Source: Christiangramia forsetii KT0803 (GTDB lineage: Bacteria; Bacteroidota; Bacteroidia; Flavobacteriales; Flavobacteriaceae). From it: 64,000 nucleotides of DNA. The position numbers were made by a program, and so were the translations under genes. The notes beneath the pieces are model-generated. The model was not told the origin of the DNA, made no database searches, and was given only the letters and a program-made list of their open reading frames with translations. Within the stretch, counting starts at the first letter, position 1, and every line of letters begins with the position of its first letter. The stretch covers positions 3,538,501 to 3,602,500 of the forward strand of contig NC_008571.1 of the NCBI RefSeq assembly GCF_000060345.1, given 5' to 3'. Positions 1 to 7,255 of the stretch are shown here, in pieces.

Positions 1-123
1 CAGAATATTTTTATATCGATCTCTTTTTTTAGAAGAATATAGTATGATGAGATATTCCTTTACGAGGGTAAAGGTCTTGCCCGAGCCAGCAGAGGCATTA
101 TAAATAGTAAAAGAGTTTTTCAA
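1..123 (-). CDS. UvrD/AddA-family helicase, N-terminal fragment
   Basis: This is the first 41 codons of a gene that runs off the left edge on the minus strand. The reading frame begins after an in-frame TAA; the best start is TTG at 123-121, giving a protein beginning LKNSFTIYNASAGSGKT. Residues 10-17 (ASAGSGKT) are a Walker A motif followed by FTLVKEYL, the typical opening of UvrD-like superfamily 1 helicases of the AddA/RecB exonuclease type. An enzyme of this kind would unwind DNA at double-strand breaks. No ATG exists in frame upstream, so a TTG start is inferred. It is divergent from the dismutase gene. The nuclease and later helicase motifs lie outside the window, so the exact subfamily is open. 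Confidence 0.75.
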   Translation of the reverse strand, partial: MKNSFTIYNASAGSGKTFTLVKEYLIILYSSKKRDRYKNIL

Positions 124-251
124 AGAAATATTATTATCTAAATTAACTACAATTGTGAAACTTTAAATTTAAAATAAAAATGACTTTTAATGTGTAGATG
201 CTTTTAAGTATTTTATAACACTAAATAATTTCCATTAAATACCTGAATAGC

Positions 252-259
252 TAAATTTG
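252..259 (+). promoter_or_regulatory. putative -7 promoter element for sodA
   Basis: TAAATTTG matches the Bacteroidetes -7 consensus TAnnTTTG and sits 40 bp upstream of the dismutase start codon. No clear TTG -33 element is visible at the usual distance of about 19 bases, so this rests on the -7 element alone. Confidence 0.45.
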
Positions 260-298
260 GGTGAGTTTAAGTACTAATCACTAAAAAATCAGATAATT

Positions 299-907
299 AT
301 GTCTTTTGAATTACCAAAATTAAAATATGCTTTTGATGCATTGGAGCCACATATAGATGCGAAAACTATGGAAATTCACCATGGTAAGCACCATGCGGGT
401 TATACTAAGAAACTAAATGCCGCAATCGAAGGAACCGATATGGATGGAAAAAATATCGAGAACATTTTGAAAAATCTTGATAAGTCTAATAAAGCAGTTC
501 GTAACAACGGTGGTGGATTTTACAATCACAGTTTATTCTGGGAAATTATGTCTCCTGATGGAGGTGGAAAGCCAGAAGGTGAACTTGCAAGCGCGATAGA
601 TGCTGCTTACGGTTCTTTTGAAGCTTTTAAGGAAGAATTTTCAAAAGCTGCGGCAGGACAGTTTGGTTCTGGATGGGCTTGGCTTTGTGTACATAACGGA
701 GGTAAAGTAGAAGTTTGCTCAACTCCAAATCAGGATAATCCACTTATGCCAGAAGTAGGTTGTGGTGGAGCTCCAATTTTAGGACTTGATGTTTGGGAAC
801 ATGCTTATTATTTAAATTATCAAAATAAGCGTCCAGAATATATTGATGCCTTCTTTAATGTAATAGACTGGAAAGAAGTTTCAAGTAGATATGCTAAGGC
901 AAAATAA
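299..907 (+). CDS. sodA: superoxide dismutase, manganese type
   Basis: The 202-residue protein is a full-length Fe/Mn superoxide dismutase that converts superoxide to oxygen and hydrogen peroxide. The four metal ligands are visible as H27, H77, D164 and H168, the last two inside the family signature DVWEHAYY. The second-sphere glutamine lies in the C-terminal half (Q145 in [10 protein letters not shown]) and the position before the second ligand is glycine-rich (GGGFYNHS). That is the arrangement of Mn enzymes rather than Fe enzymes. There is no signal peptide, so it is cytoplasmic. It is a single-gene unit with its own -7 element and terminator. Metal choice is inferred from sequence and could be cambialistic. 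Confidence 0.95.
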   Translation: MSFELPKLKYAFDALEPHIDAKTMEIHHGKHHAGYTKKLNAAIEGTDMDGKNIENILKNLDKSNKAVRNNGGGFYNHSLFWEIMSPDGGGKPEGELASAIDAAYGSFEAFKEEFSKAAAGQFGSGWAWLCVHNGGKVEVCSTPNQDNPLMPEVGCGGAPILGLDVWEHAYYLNYQNKRPEYIDAFFNVIDWKEVSSRYAKAK

Positions 908-935
908 TATTATTAAAACTATTTATATAGCATAG

Positions 936-961
936 AAAAGGCCGCAGATGCGGCTTTTTTT
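936..961 (+). terminator. intrinsic terminator of sodA
   Basis: GCCGC-AGAT-GCGGC (941-954) forms a tight GC stem followed by seven T residues, about 30 bp after the sodA stop codon. Confidence 0.85.
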
Positions 962-986
962 ATGCACTTATCTGAGTTAACGCCAT

Positions 987-1060
987 AAAAAAAGGCGGAA
1001 TAAATTCCACCTTTCTTTGCCCCAAATCTACCATGAACTTAACCTACTTATGCTATGGTA
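987..1060 (-). ncRNA. tandem small RNA gene, copy 1
   Basis: Read on the minus strand from 1060 to 987, this 74-nt unit has a 5' stem (TACCAT pairing with ATGGTA) closing a 20-nt loop, a linker GATTTGGGGC plus an A-run, and a 3' stem GGTGGAAT/ATTCCGCC ending in seven T. The 3' stem has a G-U wobble on the minus strand, where the plus strand would have a C-A mismatch, which fixes the strand. The unit recurs nearly identically at 1207-1282 and 1421-1494. It contains no plausible reading frame. It lies downstream of purF on the same strand, but each copy has its own promoter-like element, so I read it as an independent sRNA rather than a 3' UTR. Family unknown to me. Confidence 0.65.
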
Positions 1061-1063
1061 CAA

Positions 1064-1128
1064 TAAATATATATCGAATTATCTTCTGAAATTTAATTTT
1101 TAGACGAAATACCCAGATATTAGTTAAA
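1064..1128 (-). promoter_or_regulatory. promoter and upstream element of sRNA copy 1
   Basis: On the minus strand, TATATTTA occupies -11 to -4 relative to the first base of the RNA stem (1060 as +1). A conserved block ending in TCTA abuts -41, and the complement of ATTAGTTAAA occupies 1119-1128. The same three elements occur at the same offsets in the other two copies, although the sequence between them differs. Confidence 0.55.
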
Positions 1129-1206
1129 TAGCTGTTTTTTAGTTTTTTGAGTGTTTGATCGATTAATTTTCTGGTTATAACTAGTTGATACTTCATTTTA
1201 TGTCAT

Positions 1207-1282
1207 AAAAAAAGGCGGAATTAAAATTCCACCTTTTTTTGCCCCAAATCTACCATGAACTTAACCTACTTATGCTATGGTA
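1207..1282 (-). ncRNA. tandem small RNA gene, copy 2
   Basis: Second copy of the unit at 987-1060, read from 1282 to 1207. The 5' stem-loop is identical. The terminator stem is one base pair longer (GGTGGAATT/AATTCCGCC), which accounts for the two extra bases, and it keeps the G-U wobble that only pairs on the minus strand. The A/T extension is symmetric, so pairing is preserved. It ends in seven T. Confidence 0.65.
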
Positions 1283-1285
1283 TAT

Positions 1286-1350
1286 TAAAGATAATAAGAA
1301 TCTATCTTCGATTTTGTTTTTTTAGATGAAGTGCCTGTAAATTAGTTAAA
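1286..1350 (-). promoter_or_regulatory. promoter and upstream element of sRNA copy 2
   Basis: TATCTTTA at -11 to -4 relative to 1282, the block GCACTTCATCTA ending at the same -41 offset, and TTTAACTAAT at the same -59 to -68 offset as in the other two copies. Confidence 0.55.
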
Positions 1351-1420
1351 ATACTGAAATTCAAAAAAGTGAAAAATAATTAAGGGATATTTTGCTACAA
1401 ATTTGGAGTTGAGTAGAAAT

Positions 1421-1494
1421 AAAAAAAGGCGGAATAAATTCCACCTTTTTTTGCCCCAAATCTACCATGAACTTAACCTACTTATGTTATGGTA
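1421..1494 (-). ncRNA. tandem small RNA gene, copy 3
   Basis: Third copy, read from 1494 to 1421, and the one nearest the purF stop codon (79 bp away). It differs from copy 1 by single bases only: one in the loop, giving ACATAAG for GCATAAG, and one in the pyrimidine-rich linker. Both stems and the seven-T tail are kept. Start-to-start spacing between copies is about 212-222 bp. Confidence 0.65.
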
Positions 1495-1497
1495 TCA

Positions 1498-1562
1498 CTA
1501 AAGTATATAGAAATGAACAACGCACAAAGAATATTAGACCAAGTGCAGTTATATTAGTTAAA
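1498..1562 (-). promoter_or_regulatory. promoter and upstream element of sRNA copy 3
   Basis: TACTTTAG at the -7 position (one mismatch to TAnnTTTG), GCACTTGGTCTA ending at -41, and TTTAACTAAT at -59 to -68, all in the same phase as the other copies. A TTG also lies near the -33 position in this copy. Confidence 0.5.
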
Positions 1563-1572
1563 AGGTATAATT

Positions 1573-3471
1573 TTAATAAGCTCGTCCCTCTTTCCCTTCG
1601 AAAAAGTTCATAAATGCTCTATTTACAACCCGGTTACCTCCTGCAGTGGGATAGTTTCCGGTAAAATACCAATCACCGAGGTTTTTGGGACAGGCCAAAT
1701 GTAGATTATCTACCGTTTGATAAATAACTTTTACCTCTGCATTCACATCTTCATCACATAACAATTCTGAAATTTTATCAGAAATTTCTTCATCGGTAAA
1801 AGGATCATAAATTTCCTTTACAAAATTTTGAACATCCTTATCGTCCAGGTCTACCTGTTCTTTACATTTATTGTAAACTTTTTCTACAATGTCGTATTGG
1901 TTATTATCCTTTAAAAGTTCAAGAGCCGCTCTAAAAGCTACCAGACCTTCTAATCTGGCCATGTCTATTCCGTAACAATCTGGATATCTAATTTGTGGTG
2001 CAGAAGAAACTACTACGATCTTTTTAGGTTTTAACCTATCCATCATTTTAATGATACTCTTCTTTAAAGTAGTTCCCCTAACAATACTATCGTCTATAAT
2101 TACCAGATTGTCTTCTGGTTTTACCACACCATAAGTAACATCATAAACATGTGCAACCAAATCATCACGACTGCTGTCTTCAGTAATAAAAGTTCTAAGC
2201 TTTACGTCTTTGATGGCAATCTTCTCTGTCCTCAATCGGTGAGAAAGTATTTCCTGAAGTCTTGCATCGGTCAAGGTTTCCTTCTCCTCCAGGATAGCTT
2301 CATTTTTTTGCTTATTTAATTCATCCTGTGCAGCTTCCACCATTCCGTAGAAAGATGTTTCAGCTGTATTAGGGATAAAGGAAAAAACAGTTTTAAGGGT
2401 ATCGTGATTTATAGATTTTAAAACGTCTGGCATTAGAAGTCTACCCAGCATTTTTCGTTCTTCATAGATCTCAGCATCACTACCTCTGGAAAAATAAATT
2501 CGTTCAAAAGAACATGCTTTTCTTTCCAGTGGTTCTAAAATTTCTTTGATAGAAACATCACCATTTTTCTTGGTGATAATGGCATTTCCGGGAGGCAGTT
2601 CATGTACATCTTTAAAATCTACATTAAAAACCGTCTGTATTACCGGTCTTTCTGAAGCTACCACCACCACTTCATCATCTTTGTAATAATATGCAGGCCT
2701 AATGCCGGCGGGATCTCTAAGTACGAATGAATCTCCATGTCCAATCAAACCGGCCATTGCATAACCACCGTCCCAATCTTTGGAGGATTTTCTGAGGATC
2801 TTGGCAACATTTAGTTTTTCTGCTATTACCGGTGATGCTGTAACCTTTGAATACCCTTGCTTTTTTAGCTTCTTATATAACTTACGAACTTCATCATCCA
2901 GAAAGTGACCAATCTTTTCCATCACGGTAACCGTATCGGCTCTTTCTTTAGGATGCTGACCAAGCTCCACAAGATTATTGAAAAGCTTATTCACATTAGT
3001 CATATTAAAATTCCCGGCCACAATAAGATTACGATGCATCCAGTTGTTCTGTCTAAGAAATGGATGTACGCTTTCTATGCTGTTTTTCCCAAAAGTCCCG
3101 TATCTCACATGGCCTAAAAAGACCTCTCCCAGGTAGGGAATATATCTTTTTTGAAGCTCTGTGTCATCCGCATATTCGGGATTGGCTTTTATTTCATCAT
3201 TGATCCTTTCATTGATCTGCGCAAAAATATCCTGTATAGGTTGCGCCTGATTAGAACGAACCCTGCTTATATAGCGTTCTCCGGGTATTGTATTGAGTTT
3301 GATGCTTGCAAAACCAGCACCATCCTGCCCGCGGTTATGTTGCTTTTCCATCATCAGGTACATCTTATTTACACCATAAAATGCTGTACCATATTTTTCC
3401 TTATAATAATCAAGAGGTTTTAAAAGCCTTATATGTGCAATTCCGCATTCGTGTTTTAAAGCATCACTCAT
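1573..3471 (-). CDS. purF: amidophosphoribosyltransferase-type enzyme, long form
   Basis: The protein has an N-terminal class II glutamine amidotransferase domain and a C-terminal phosphoribosyltransferase domain, the layout of PurF, which makes 5-phosphoribosylamine from PRPP and glutamine in purine synthesis. Visible are C9 after a short leader (HECGIA), NRGQDGAG at 46-53, GHVRYGTFG at 120-128, DPAGIRP at 253-259 and the PRPP loop VIIDDSIVRGTT at 457-468. At 632 residues it is over 100 longer than typical PurF. Where PurF usually has HNGN, this protein has GNFNMTN (153-159), so the oxyanion-hole region differs. It may be a divergent paralogue rather than the main PurF. PurN lies in the same minus-strand cluster, which fits purine synthesis. 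Identity as the amidotransferase-PRTase family is firm; exact role less so. Confidence 0.85.
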   Translation of the reverse strand: MSDALKHECGIAHIRLLKPLDYYKEKYGTAFYGVNKMYLMMEKQHNRGQDGAGFASIKLNTIPGERYISRVRSNQAQPIQDIFAQINERINDEIKANPEYADDTELQKRYIPYLGEVFLGHVRYGTFGKNSIESVHPFLRQNNWMHRNLIVAGNFNMTNVNKLFNNLVELGQHPKERADTVTVMEKIGHFLDDEVRKLYKKLKKQGYSKVTASPVIAEKLNVAKILRKSSKDWDGGYAMAGLIGHGDSFVLRDPAGIRPAYYYKDDEVVVVASERPVIQTVFNVDFKDVHELPPGNAIITKKNGDVSIKEILEPLERKACSFERIYFSRGSDAEIYEERKMLGRLLMPDVLKSINHDTLKTVFSFIPNTAETSFYGMVEAAQDELNKQKNEAILEEKETLTDARLQEILSHRLRTEKIAIKDVKLRTFITEDSSRDDLVAHVYDVTYGVVKPEDNLVIIDDSIVRGTTLKKSIIKMMDRLKPKKIVVVSSAPQIRYPDCYGIDMARLEGLVAFRAALELLKDNNQYDIVEKVYNKCKEQVDLDDKDVQNFVKEIYDPFTDEEISDKISELLCDEDVNAEVKVIYQTVDNLHLACPKNLGDWYFTGNYPTAGGNRVVNRAFMNFFEGKEGRAY

Positions 3472-3512
3472 ATCGTAGTTTCCTTTAGGAATAAGTTTGT
3501 TGTGTTGGTCAC

Positions 3513-3538
3513 AAAAAAAGCCCTGAAATTACAGGGCG
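3513..3538 (-). terminator. intrinsic terminator after the PfkB kinase gene
   Basis: On the minus strand GCCCTG-TAATTT-CAGGGC is followed by seven T, directly after the kinase stop codon at 3544 and before the purF start at 3471. It separates the two genes transcriptionally. Confidence 0.85.
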
Positions 3539-3543
3539 TTATG

Positions 3544-4467
3544 TTAATCTAGTTGTGTTTCAAATTGTGTTAATTTCCTGAACTTGTCCAGCCTTTTATC
3601 CACCTGCTCACCTGTTAGGGATTGCATCCTTTCTGTTCCAAATTTTTCAACGCAGAAAGAAGCGAGATTAGAACCATATATAATGGCACTTTTCATATTT
3701 TCAAAAGAAATATCTCCGGTTCTGGCAAGATATCCTATAAATCCGCCAGCGAAAGTGTCACCTGCGCCCGTTGGATCAAAAACTTCTTCTAATGGAAGCG
3801 CTGGAGCAAAGAATATCTGATCTTTATGGAAAAGTAAAGCGCCATGCTCCCCTTTTTTAATGACTACATATTTTGGGCCCATTTCTTCGATCTTTCTGGC
3901 AGCCTTCACTAATGAATATTCACCTGAAAGCTGTCTTGCTTCCTCATCATTAATAGTAATTACATCTACTTTCTCGATTACTTTCATCAAGTCTTCCAGG
4001 GCATTGTCCATCCAGAAATTCATGGTATCTAAAACTGTAAGTTTTGGATTTTCTACCTGCTCCAGAACGCTTAGCTGAACTAAAGGATGTAAATTTCCTA
4101 ACATTACAAACTCTGCGTCTTTATGCGACTCCGGTACAACGGGGTTGAAATCTGCAAGCACATTAAGTTGCGTGTCCAGTGTATCTCTGGTATTAAGGTC
4201 ATTATGATATTTACCACTCCAAAAGAATGTTTTACCACCTTTTACAATTTCAATACCTTCTATATCTATATTGTTCTTTTTAAGAAGATCTAAATATTCA
4301 TCAGGGAAATCTTCTCCAACTACTGAGACTACAGCGCTGTTAATATCAAAATTTGAAGCGGAAAGTCCAATGTAAGTGGCTGCACCACCTAAGATTTTAT
4401 CGGTTTTTCCAAAAGGAGTTTCAATAGCATCGAACGCAACGGTTCCAACAATAAGTAATTTACTCAT
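3544..4467 (-). CDS. PfkB-family carbohydrate or nucleoside kinase
   Basis: A 307-residue ribokinase-superfamily kinase. The N-terminal glycine pair (GGAATYIG) that binds substrate and the C-terminal signature DPTGAGDTFAGG (anion hole and catalytic Asp237) are both present. The substrate cannot be told; adenosine kinase-like and sugar kinase members share these motifs. I start it at ATG 4467 (MSKLLIVGTVAF) and not at the longer frame beginning at 4512. The first 15 residues of the longer form do not look like the fold, and a TATATTTG promoter core lies between the two starts, which would place the upstream start before transcription begins. It has its own terminator. Confidence 0.85.
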   Translation of the reverse strand: MSKLLIVGTVAFDAIETPFGKTDKILGGAATYIGLSASNFDINSAVVSVVGEDFPDEYLDLLKKNNIDIEGIEIVKGGKTFFWSGKYHNDLNTRDTLDTQLNVLADFNPVVPESHKDAEFVMLGNLHPLVQLSVLEQVENPKLTVLDTMNFWMDNALEDLMKVIEKVDVITINDEEARQLSGEYSLVKAARKIEEMGPKYVVIKKGEHGALLFHKDQIFFAPALPLEEVFDPTGAGDTFAGGFIGYLARTGDISFENMKSAIIYGSNLASFCVEKFGTERMQSLTGEQVDKRLDKFRKLTQFETQLD

Positions 4468-4489
4468 AACGGGTTTTAAATTGACGCTG

Positions 4490-4497
4490 CAAATATA
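4490..4497 (-). promoter_or_regulatory. putative -7 promoter element of the PfkB kinase gene
   Basis: TATATTTG on the minus strand, 22 bp upstream of ATG 4467. It supports the shorter start because a longer protein starting at 4512 would overlap it. Confidence 0.5.
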
Positions 4498-4540
4498 CAG
4501 TTTGTTTTTCAAGGTATAAACCTCAAATTAGTTCAATATG

Positions 4541-5005
4541 TTAAGCTTTGTAACCGGTGTCTTCTAAGAGGTCTTTCCCTTTAGATGCCATCACGGCTAA
4601 AGCATCGCAACGTTCATTCTGAGGATGATCATTATGGCCTTTGATCCATTGAAATTGAACTTCATGTCTTCGGAAAACTTTTAAAAATGCTTTCCATAGA
4701 TCAGTATTTTTTCGATTTACAAAATTCTTCTTTTCCCAATTAAACACCCAGCCTTTATTTACTGCATCTGCCACATATTTCGAATCTGTAAAGACTTTTG
4801 CCGGAGTCCCCGGGTTTTTGAGTTTACTGATGGCGACAATTACAGCCATTAATTCCATGCGGTTGTTTGTAGTAAGCTTAAAGCCCTGGGCATATTCCTT
4901 TTTATAGGGTTTGCCAACCCATTCCATGACCACTCCAAAACCTCCGGGACCTGGATTACCTCTTGCAGCGCCATCGGTGTATATATGAACTTTGGGAGTT
5001 TGCAT
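4541..5005 (-). CDS. rnhA: ribonuclease HI
   Basis: The 154-residue protein is a bacterial-type RNase HI that cleaves the RNA strand of RNA-DNA hybrids, for example at primers and R-loops. The four catalytic acids are D11 (YTDGAARGNPG), E51 (NNRMELMA), D74 (FTDSKYV) and D134 (ERCDALA), with the conserved H124 in KGHNDHP. The length is the usual one and there is no extra hybrid-binding domain. Its ATG overlaps the purN stop codon by one base (TAATG), so the two are translationally coupled, purN first. The pairing is probably just an operon of convenience. Confidence 0.95.
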   Translation of the reverse strand: MQTPKVHIYTDGAARGNPGPGGFGVVMEWVGKPYKKEYAQGFKLTTNNRMELMAVIVAISKLKNPGTPAKVFTDSKYVADAVNKGWVFNWEKKNFVNRKNTDLWKAFLKVFRRHEVQFQWIKGHNDHPQNERCDALAVMASKGKDLLEDTGYKA

Positions 5006-5601
5006 TAGTTATTATCTTCTAATATTTGCTGAATTACTTCCGGGAAGTGCTTATACTCTAATTCGTGAATTTTTCCTGCGAGACTTTCAGCTGTATCATG
5101 ATTTTCTATGCTAGTTGTTGCCTGAAAAATAGTATTTCCTTCATCATATTTTTCATTTACAAAATGAATGGTAATACCGCTTTCAGTTTCTTTTTCAGCA
5201 ATGATCGTTTCATGTACTTTATTGCCGTACATCCCTTTTCCGCCGTATTTAGGCAATAATGCTGGATGAATATTTATTATTTTATCTGGAAATTCCTCTA
5301 TGATATTTGATGGGAATAACCATAAAAATCCTGCGAGAACAATAAGATCCGGATCAATATCTTTTAAGATGTTTAGCACATCATTTGTATGGTACAGGGC
5401 TTCTTTATCAAATAAAAGCGCTTTTACATTAAGATCATGCGCACGTTTTAAAACTCCTGCAGATCTGCGGTTGGAAAGAACCGCAACAACCTCAATATTT
5501 TTGGATTTCTGGAAGTATTTTATGATATTTTCGGCATTGGTACCGGAACCGGAAGCAAAAATTACAATCTTTTTTGTGTTCGTACTTTCTTTATCACTCA
5601 A
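5005..5601 (-). CDS. purN: phosphoribosylglycinamide formyltransferase
   Basis: PurN transfers a formyl group from 10-formyltetrahydrofolate to glycinamide ribonucleotide, the third step of purine synthesis. The motif FASGSGTNAENI binds the phosphate; the catalytic triad is N110 and H112 (INIHPALLP) and D153 (EKYDEGNTI). The size, 198 residues, is normal. The start is TTG at 5601-5599; there is no in-frame ATG upstream or nearby downstream that keeps the first beta strand (KIVIFASGSG). It is the first gene of a purN-rnhA pair and divergent from acpP, sharing a 147-bp intergenic region. Confidence 0.93.
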   Translation of the reverse strand: MSDKESTNTKKIVIFASGSGTNAENIIKYFQKSKNIEVVAVLSNRRSAGVLKRAHDLNVKALLFDKEALYHTNDVLNILKDIDPDLIVLAGFLWLFPSNIIEEFPDKIINIHPALLPKYGGKGMYGNKVHETIIAEKETESGITIHFVNEKYDEGNTIFQATTSIENHDTAESLAGKIHELEYKHFPEVIQQILEDNN

Positions 5602-5710
5602 AATAAGCTTGTTAACATTTATTAGGATGTAAAATTAATTGCTTTCAATGAATTTATGTAAATTACCACCACATTTTTAGAGGAAAAATCGGTTTTAAAA
5701 TAAAGTTTTT

Positions 5711-5718
5711 TATTTTTG
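5711..5718 (+). promoter_or_regulatory. putative -7 promoter element of acpP
   Basis: TATTTTTG matches TAnnTTTG and is 30 bp upstream of the acpP ATG. The -33 region is AT-rich with no clean TTG. Confidence 0.55.
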
Positions 5719-5748
5719 CCACCTAATCAAAATTAAAAGAATAAAATT

Positions 5749-5985
5749 ATGTCAGACATTGCATCAAGAGTAAAAGCTATCATCGTTGACAAATTGGGAG
5801 TTGACGAAAATGAAGTTGTAAACGAAGCCAGCTTCACCAACGACTTGGGTGCTGATTCACTAGACACAGTAGAATTGATCATGGAATTCGAAAAGGAATT
5901 TGACATCCAGATCCCAGACGATCAGGCAGAGAACATTGCTACTGTAGGTCAGGCAGTTTCATATATCGAAGACGCTAAAAAATAA
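5749..5985 (+). CDS. acpP: acyl carrier protein
   Basis: A 78-residue acyl carrier protein that carries growing fatty acyl chains on a phosphopantetheine arm. S37 in the signature [10 protein letters not shown] is the attachment site, followed by the acidic helix II ([11 protein letters not shown]) that docks partner enzymes. The sequence is acidic and the length typical. It precedes fabF by 13 bp, the classic acpP-fabF arrangement, so the two are surely co-transcribed from the promoter at about 5711. No doubt about the family. Confidence 0.97.
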
Positions 5986-5998
5986 ATCAACACACCAT

Positions 5999-7252
5999 AT
6001 GGAGTTAAAGCGAGTAGTAGTTACAGGCCTTGGTGCCTTAACCCCAATTGGTAACAATTTAGAGGAATATTGGGAGGGACTTATAAACGGTAAAAGTGGT
6101 AGTGCGCCTATCACTTATTTTAATGCCGAAAAGTTCAAGACTAAATTCGCTTGCGAACTCAAAAACTTCAATCCGCTAGATCATTTTGATCGGAAGGAAG
6201 CAAGAAAGCTTGATAGGTTTGCTCAATATGCCATGGTATCGGCAGATGAAGCTATTCAGGATTCCGGGATAGACCTTAATACCGTAGACAAATATCGCGT
6301 TGGCGTAATTTGGGGAGCGGGAATAGGAGGCCTTGAGACTTTCCAGAATGAAGTTATTAATTTTGCAGAGGGCGATGGCTCTCCAAGATTCAATCCTTTC
6401 TTTATCCCGAAAATGATTGCAGATATTGCCCCTGGTAATATCTCCATCAAACACGGGTTTATGGGAGCGAATTATACTACTGTGTCGGCTTGTGCATCTT
6501 CAGCAAATGCTATGATAGATGCGCTAAACAATATTCGTTTAGGTCACAGTGATATAATCGTTTCAGGAGGATCTGAAGCAGCAGTTACTTTAGCAGGAAT
6601 GGGCGGATTTAACGCAATGCATGCCCTTTCTACTAGAAATGATAGTCCTGAAACAGCGTCAAGACCTTTTGATGCTACCAGGGATGGATTTGTACTTGGT
6701 GAAGGTGGTGGTGCGCTTATATTAGAAGAGTATGAGCATGCGAAAGCCAGAGGTGCCAAGATATATGCTGAAGTAATGGGCGGAGGTTTATCCTCAGATG
6801 CTTATCATATGACTGCACCGCATCCTGAGGGTGACGGAGTAGTTGCGGTAATGAAAAATTGCCTGAAAAATGCCGGACTAAAACCGGAAGACGTAGATGC
6901 GATTAATACGCATGGAACTTCAACACCACTTGGTGATGTTGCTGAACTTAAAGCAATAACCAAGGTTTTTGGAGATCATGCTAAAAAAATCAATATCAAT
7001 TCTACCAAGTCTATGACCGGGCATTTACTGGGAGCAGCTGGAGCAATTGAAGCTATTGCGGCAATTCTATCCATGAAATATGGAATTATACCTCCAACTA
7101 TTAATCATGAAAATATTGACGAGAATATCGATCCTGAACTAAACCTTACGTTAAATAAGGCTCAGAAGAGAGAAGTTAATGTAGTAATGAGTAATACATT
7201 TGGGTTTGGCGGGCATAATGCCTGTGTAGTGTTTAAGAAACTTGACGAATAG
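5999..7252 (+). CDS. fabF: 3-oxoacyl-ACP synthase II
   Basis: FabF is the condensing enzyme that extends acyl-ACP with malonyl-ACP in fatty acid elongation. At 417 residues it has normal length. The catalytic Cys165 (VSACASSANA), His305 (NTHGTSTPLGD) and His342 (GHLLGAAGA) form the Cys-His-His triad of the KAS I/II class. It lies between acpP and rnc with gaps of 13 and 3 bp. The acyl-ACP product pool also feeds the acyl-ACP desaturase encoded at 27-28 kb. Identification as FabF rather than FabB is by overall likeness and its partnership with acpP. Confidence 0.96.
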   Translation: MELKRVVVTGLGALTPIGNNLEEYWEGLINGKSGSAPITYFNAEKFKTKFACELKNFNPLDHFDRKEARKLDRFAQYAMVSADEAIQDSGIDLNTVDKYRVGVIWGAGIGGLETFQNEVINFAEGDGSPRFNPFFIPKMIADIAPGNISIKHGFMGANYTTVSACASSANAMIDALNNIRLGHSDIIVSGGSEAAVTLAGMGGFNAMHALSTRNDSPETASRPFDATRDGFVLGEGGGALILEEYEHAKARGAKIYAEVMGGGLSSDAYHMTAPHPEGDGVVAVMKNCLKNAGLKPEDVDAINTHGTSTPLGDVAELKAITKVFGDHAKKININSTKSMTGHLLGAAGAIEAIAAILSMKYGIIPPTINHENIDENIDPELNLTLNKAQKREVNVVMSNTFGFGGHNACVVFKKLDE

Positions 7253-7255
7253 ACA

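Noticed and set aside
2905-3423. Open frames on the plus strand inside purF
   Set aside because: They lie wholly inside the strongly supported minus-strand purF frame and have no protein-like composition.
4468-4512. Longer N terminus for the PfkB kinase
   Set aside because: The extra 15 residues are unlike the fold and a promoter core lies inside that stretch.
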